In this document: positions 63,978 to 64,000 of the stretch, piece after piece
How the letters are laid out: each line of letters opens with the position of its first letter
Position numbering within the stretch: the first letter of the stretch is position 1
Assembly (NCBI GenBank): GCA_037893225.1
Contig: JAZGUH010000072.1
Location: forward strand, 62,001-126,000
Direction: 5' to 3'
Length of the DNA stretch: 64,000 nt
Origin: Hippasteria phrygiana
Taxonomy: Eukaryota > Echinodermata > Asteroidea > Valvatida > Goniasteridae
Made by a program: the position numbers and the translations under genes
The notes under the pieces: model-generated
The model's database searches: none
What the model was told of the DNA's origin: nothing
Seen by the model: only the letters and a program-made list of their open reading frames with translations

Positions 63978-64000
63978 ATGAAATATCAACCAAATTCAGT
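63978..64000 (+). repeat. Partial monomer at right edge
   Basis: The first 23 bases of another monomer, so the array continues beyond the window. Confidence 0.95.

Larger units (their letters stand above)
1..64000 (+). repeat. Satellite DNA array, 231/232-bp monomer, 276 complete copies
   Basis: The same unit recurs head to tail from edge to edge, always in one orientation. The starts sum exactly to 209 monomers of 232 bp and 67 of 231 bp. The monomer has an AT-rich block across its junction (about 221-30), a nearly invariant core (39-94), a pyrimidine-rich run (126-139) and a variable 3' half (137-206). Every copy checked carries AGATCT at 48-53. Because 232 leaves remainder 1 on division by 3, any reading frame rotates from copy to copy, so open frames end within about 120 codons. 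Nearly all diagnostic sites would change an amino acid in the ATG frame, which argues against coding. No CENP-B box consensus is visible. A centromeric or heterochromatic role is inferred from organisation only; the family is not recognised. Confidence 0.97.

Noticed and set aside
13..64000. Hundreds of 66-136-codon open frames on the plus strand, as possible small-protein genes.
   Set aside because: They are the same frame seen in each monomer. Those of 113 codons or more begin at TTG rather than ATG. The frame rotates every 232 bp, and nearly all diagnostic sites are amino-acid changing with no third-position excess. The frames are by-products of a stop-poor repeat.
1..64000. A CRISPR array.
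   Set aside because: The repeat is the entire 231/232-bp unit with no unique spacers, and no cas-like gene is present.
1..64000. An internal sub-repeat within the monomer (for example a half-length duplication).
   Set aside because: Only a short direct match (GTATGGA at 35-41 and 202-208) was found; the two halves are not otherwise similar.
1..64000. Transposable elements, tRNA, rRNA, telomeric repeats or unique inserts within the array.
   Set aside because: Monomer starts are contiguous at 231 or 232 bp from 13 to 63978, leaving no room for any insertion.
1..64000. An assembly artefact (artificial copying of one sequence).
   Set aside because: Many private substitutions, mosaics and units of different length are hard to create artificially, so I treat the array as real. 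Exact copy numbers of near-identical blocks still depend on spanning reads that I cannot inspect.

Overview
The whole 64 kb is one uninterrupted array of a tandem satellite repeat. I count 276 complete monomers in head-to-tail, same-strand order: 209 of 232 bp and 67 of 231 bp. A 12-bp partial monomer lies at the left edge and a 23-bp one at the right edge. The monomer start is set arbitrarily at the ATGAAATATC motif, first at base 13. There is no single-copy sequence, transposon insertion, inversion, RNA gene or credible protein gene anywhere. Long homogeneous arrays with higher-order structure are typical of eukaryotic (peri)centromeric, subtelomeric or other heterochromatic satellites, so the window is most likely a eukaryotic chromosome assembled from long reads. 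I do not recognise the satellite family and cannot name the organism. A hand count of the monomer at 13 gives 59 A, 50 C, 42 G, 81 T (39.7% GC) and five CpGs, against about nine expected.

Monomers fall into roughly 20 variant types defined by about 15 diagnostic positions, with types differing by about 3-7%. Positions are in the 232-bp monomer. A: c95, c137, c145, g158, tct165-167, c185. B: a95, t137, a145, t158, ttc165-167, c185, one G missing at 206/207 (231 bp). C: a95, g101, a155, g159, g181, a185 (C' has ttc165-167 instead of gtc; c2 has t101). D: c38, a67, t95, ttt165-167, g195 (D2 has c195 and T at 231). E: C front with B back. F: D front with B back. G: a95 with D-like back. H: c95, c130, a155, a185. 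I: a95, t137, a155, a185. J: c95, c137, a155, a185. K: a95, c137, g155, t158, gtc165-167, a185. L: I with g195. M: a95 with D2 back. N: a95 with A back. O: I front with K back. A* is A with g74; B* is B with a32.

Layout. 1-13.9 kb: types A-H in a 12-mer/10-mer pair, a recurring five-monomer cassette (C' D H A B, four copies) and a triplicated 695-bp trimer. 13.9-30.6 kb: types D2, I, J, K and L, in a 14-mer repeat, a 5.33-kb 23-mer duplication and an 8-mer. 30.6-48.5 kb: a family of related units built on K I J B L J A B (7, 8, 11 and 12 monomers). 48.5-53.3 kb: an 11-mer repeat. 53.3-64 kb: two overlapping 9-mer duplications carrying A* and B*, then a mixed tail with 695-bp spacing. The array therefore shows several local, nested higher-order repeats rather than one fixed one, as expected from repeated unequal exchange or segmental duplication.

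The most interesting signal is a 15-bp inverted repeat spanning each monomer junction (positions 178-192 of one monomer against 27-41 of the next). Two common substitutions, g181 and c38, restore pairing with each other: 23 of the 25 g181 monomers are followed by a c38 monomer.
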